NCBI GenBank assembly: GCA_015661865.1 | Contig: DQVG01000084.1 | Location: 1 to 7,615, forward strand | DNA: 7,615 bases | DNA from: Desulfurobacteriaceae bacterium | GTDB taxonomy: Bacteria; Aquificota; Aquificia; Desulfurobacteriales; DQVG01 | Reading direction: 5' to 3' | In this document: positions 6,451-7,615 of the stretch, one piece after another | Layout of the letters: each line of letters starts with the position of its first letter | Position numbering within the stretch: the stretch's first letter is position 1 | Notes under the pieces: model-generated | The model's input: only the letters and a program-made list of their open reading frames with translations | The model's database searches: none | Told to the model about the DNA's origin: nothing | Translations under genes and position numbers: made by a program

Positions 6451-6471
6451 CCAAGTTATCTCAAATATTAA

Positions 6472-6502
6472 AGGGGGAAGGAAGGTTCCCTCCCCCTATT
6501 TT
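6472..6502 (+). terminator. Intrinsic terminator closing the pstS-phosphoesterase cluster
   Basis: AGGGGGA (6472-6478) pairs with TCCCCCT (6491-6497); after one A-C mismatch the stem continues GG/CC around a small AAGGTT loop. TTTT at 6499-6502 follows. It resembles the G-rich hairpin after pstS and would end the transcript of the phosphoesterase and small ORF. The opposite strand has only a weak T tract, so use in both directions is possible but doubtful. Confidence 0.8.
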
Positions 6503-6870
6503 AACTTCATGCATTCTCTGCTTTTACTTATCTTTTTACAACCAAAATATCATATATAAATTTATAAATTTCTTTATTAGTAATCCATTTCATCACAGCT
6601 TGAAATTTAAACTTAAAGTATAATTTTTATACAATAATATGAAAATTTAATTTTCCAACATATGTAAAAAATTTTTAAAAATAAGATATTGAAGATAAAA
6701 AATTGAAATAGATAATTTATATAAAACTTAAAATAAATTATATTCAAAACTATCTAGTAGCAAATATTTTAATGACTAAGAAAAAAATTTAAATAAAAAT
6801 TAAGTTTTAGTAGGAATTAAATTTAATTATATTCTATAATTAACCTAAAATGTTTTGAGGTCCAAAATAA
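6503..6870. other. AT-rich intergenic stretch with no convincing gene
   Basis: These 368 bases are even richer in A and T than the genes, and all six frames are broken by frequent stops. The longest candidate I read is on the minus strand, from ATG 6593-6591 to TAA 6530-6528 (21 codons, Lys/Ile/Tyr-rich, containing KWITNKEIYKF). The same frame is open 10 codons further upstream to a stop at 6629-6627. It has no ribosome site and no recognised relative, and could be a gene remnant. GTATAA TTT TTATAC at 6618-6632 is a small palindrome. Towards the right end lie the yggS -10 candidate and ribosome site. I see no RNA gene or long repeat. Confidence 0.6.
6835..6840 (+). promoter_or_regulatory. Candidate -10 element of yggS
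   Basis: A consensus TATAAT lies 30 bases before the yggS ATG, so transcription would start near 6847. No recognisable -35 lies 16-18 bases upstream, so this is a partial match in very AT-rich DNA. Confidence 0.35.
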
Positions 6871-7569
6871 ATGAATATTTGTGAAAATCTAAAAAAAATA
6901 CAAGAAATTGTTACTGTTAAAGCTAGAAAAGTAGGTAGAGATCCAAAAGATATAAAAATTTTGGGAGCTATAAAAGCTCAACCTTTGGAAAAAGTTTTAA
7001 AAGCGATAAGTTGCGGTTTAAAGTTTGTAGGTGAAAATTATATTCAAGAAGCAAGAGAAAGAATCCCTTTTATAAAGGAAAAATACCCTTATGTTGAAAC
7101 TCATTTTATTGGCCATTTACAAACAAATAAGGTAAAGTATGCTATAAAACTTTTTGATATGATAGAAACCGTAGATAGAATTTCTTTAGTAGATGAACTT
7201 CAAAAACGCCTTTCTAAAGAAAATAAATTTATGGATATTTTAATAGAAGTAAAACTTTCAGATGAGGAAACAAAAACTGGATGTTTGCCTGAAAATCTTT
7301 TTAAACTTATAGAGTACATTTTAGAAAAGGGTAAAAATCTAAATTTAAAAGGATTGATGACCATTCCTCCTTATTTTGAGGATAAAGAAAAAGTAAGACC
7401 TTATTTTGCTAAATTAAGAGAACTTAAAGAAAAAATAGAAAAAAAATATCTTCTTAATTTGCCGGAACTTTCCATGGGTATGAGTCATGATTTTGATATA
7501 GCTATCGAAGAAGGAGCAACTATTATAAGAATAGGAACTGCTTTATTTGGAGAAAGGCTTAAAAAATGA
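6871..7569 (+). CDS. yggS: YggS/PROSC-family PLP homeostasis protein
   Basis: This is a 232-residue cytosolic alanine-racemase-like TIM-barrel protein that binds pyridoxal phosphate without known enzymatic activity and keeps free PLP, and through it amino and keto acid pools, in balance. Family landmarks are present: PLP Lys35 in LGAIKAQP (31-38), FVGENYIQEA at 52-61, HFIGHLQTNK at 78-87, LMTIPP at 162-167, and SMGMSHDFDIAI at 201-212 followed by IRIGTALFG at 219-227 (phosphate-binding end). The PLP-lysine loop reads IKAQP where most relatives have SKTKP; the Lys itself is kept. Length is typical (about 230). GAGG at 6857-6860 lies 10 bases before the start. The stop TGA overlaps the ATG of the next gene by ATGA, so the two are probably translated together; in many bacteria the following gene is an unrelated membrane or cell-division protein. 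Confidence 0.95.
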   Translation: MNICENLKKIQEIVTVKARKVGRDPKDIKILGAIKAQPLEKVLKAISCGLKFVGENYIQEARERIPFIKEKYPYVETHFIGHLQTNKVKYAIKLFDMIETVDRISLVDELQKRLSKENKFMDILIEVKLSDEETKTGCLPENLFKLIEYILEKGKNLNLKGLMTIPPYFEDKEKVRPYFAKLRELKEKIEKKYLLNLPELSMGMSHDFDIAIEEGATIIRIGTALFGERLKK

Positions 7570-7615
7570 AATTTTTTTATTTTTTAAAGAGTATTTTTTA
7601 TTCTATAAAAGAACA
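7566..7615 (+). CDS. Start of an unidentified gene, cut by the window end
   Basis: ATG 7566-7568 overlaps the yggS stop (ATGA), and the frame stays open for the 16 codons available. Residues read MKFFYFLKSIFYSIKE, with alternating aromatic and lysine residues that might be the amphipathic start of a membrane or membrane-associated protein. AAGG at 7554-7557 inside yggS, 8 bases upstream, can serve as its ribosome site. Too little is visible to name a family. The overlap suggests translational coupling with yggS. Confidence 0.55.
   Translation, partial: MKFFYFLKSIFYSIKE

Noticed and set aside
6709..6756. Interrupted inverted repeat TAGATA...TATCTA with AATTTAT/ATAAATT inside
   Set aside because: It was considered as a structured RNA or attachment site. 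Arms are short, AT-only apart from one pair, and unevenly spaced.
1..7615. CRISPR arrays, insertion sequences, tRNA or rRNA genes
   Set aside because: No regularly spaced repeats, transposase-like complete frames, terminal inverted repeats or GC-rich structured RNA segments were seen.

Overview
The window is strongly AT-rich bacterial DNA. Reading frames lean on Lys, Glu, Ile and AT-ending codons, most genes have GGAGG-type ribosome binding sites, and spacers are short. This fits a low-GC, probably thermophilic bacterium of the Thermodesulfobacteriota or Aquificota kind. That placement rests on composition and protein style and is only a guess. No mobile element, CRISPR array, rRNA or tRNA was recognised.

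Layout. Positions 1-714 (minus strand) hold the N-terminal 238 residues of an amidohydrolase resembling aminodeoxyfutalosine or MTA/SAH deaminases; its 3' end lies outside the window. It diverges from a complete class I/II aminotransferase (798-1910, plus). Next is an Hsp33-type redox chaperone (1989-3119) with its own probable promoter and an unusual C-terminus, in which the four-cysteine zinc switch module occurs twice in tandem. After a weak terminator and a good sigma70-type promoter comes pstS (3257-4315), a secreted phosphate-binding protein without pstC, pstA or pstB beside it. A strong hairpin terminator follows, and only 32 bases later starts a 650-residue exported metallophosphoesterase with a purple-acid-phosphatase-like layout but several changed metal ligands (4384-6336). 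A 31-codon hydrophobic ORF (6355-6450) and a second G-rich terminator close this cluster. About 370 bases of AT-rich sequence without a convincing gene lead to yggS (6871-7569), a PLP-homeostasis protein whose stop codon overlaps the start of a further gene cut by the window end (7566 onward).

How the parts may work together. pstS and the exported phosphoesterase look like a phosphate-scavenging pair: the enzyme would release phosphate outside the membrane and PstS would capture it. The terminator between them would give more PstS than enzyme if it leaks. The other genes look like unrelated single housekeeping units. The aminotransferase and YggS both involve PLP but are far apart and not co-transcribed.

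The points most worth following up are the duplicated Hsp33 redox switch, the altered metal site and extra N-terminal region of the phosphoesterase, the small membrane-protein candidate, and the amidohydrolase that begins directly at its metal-binding HxH motif.
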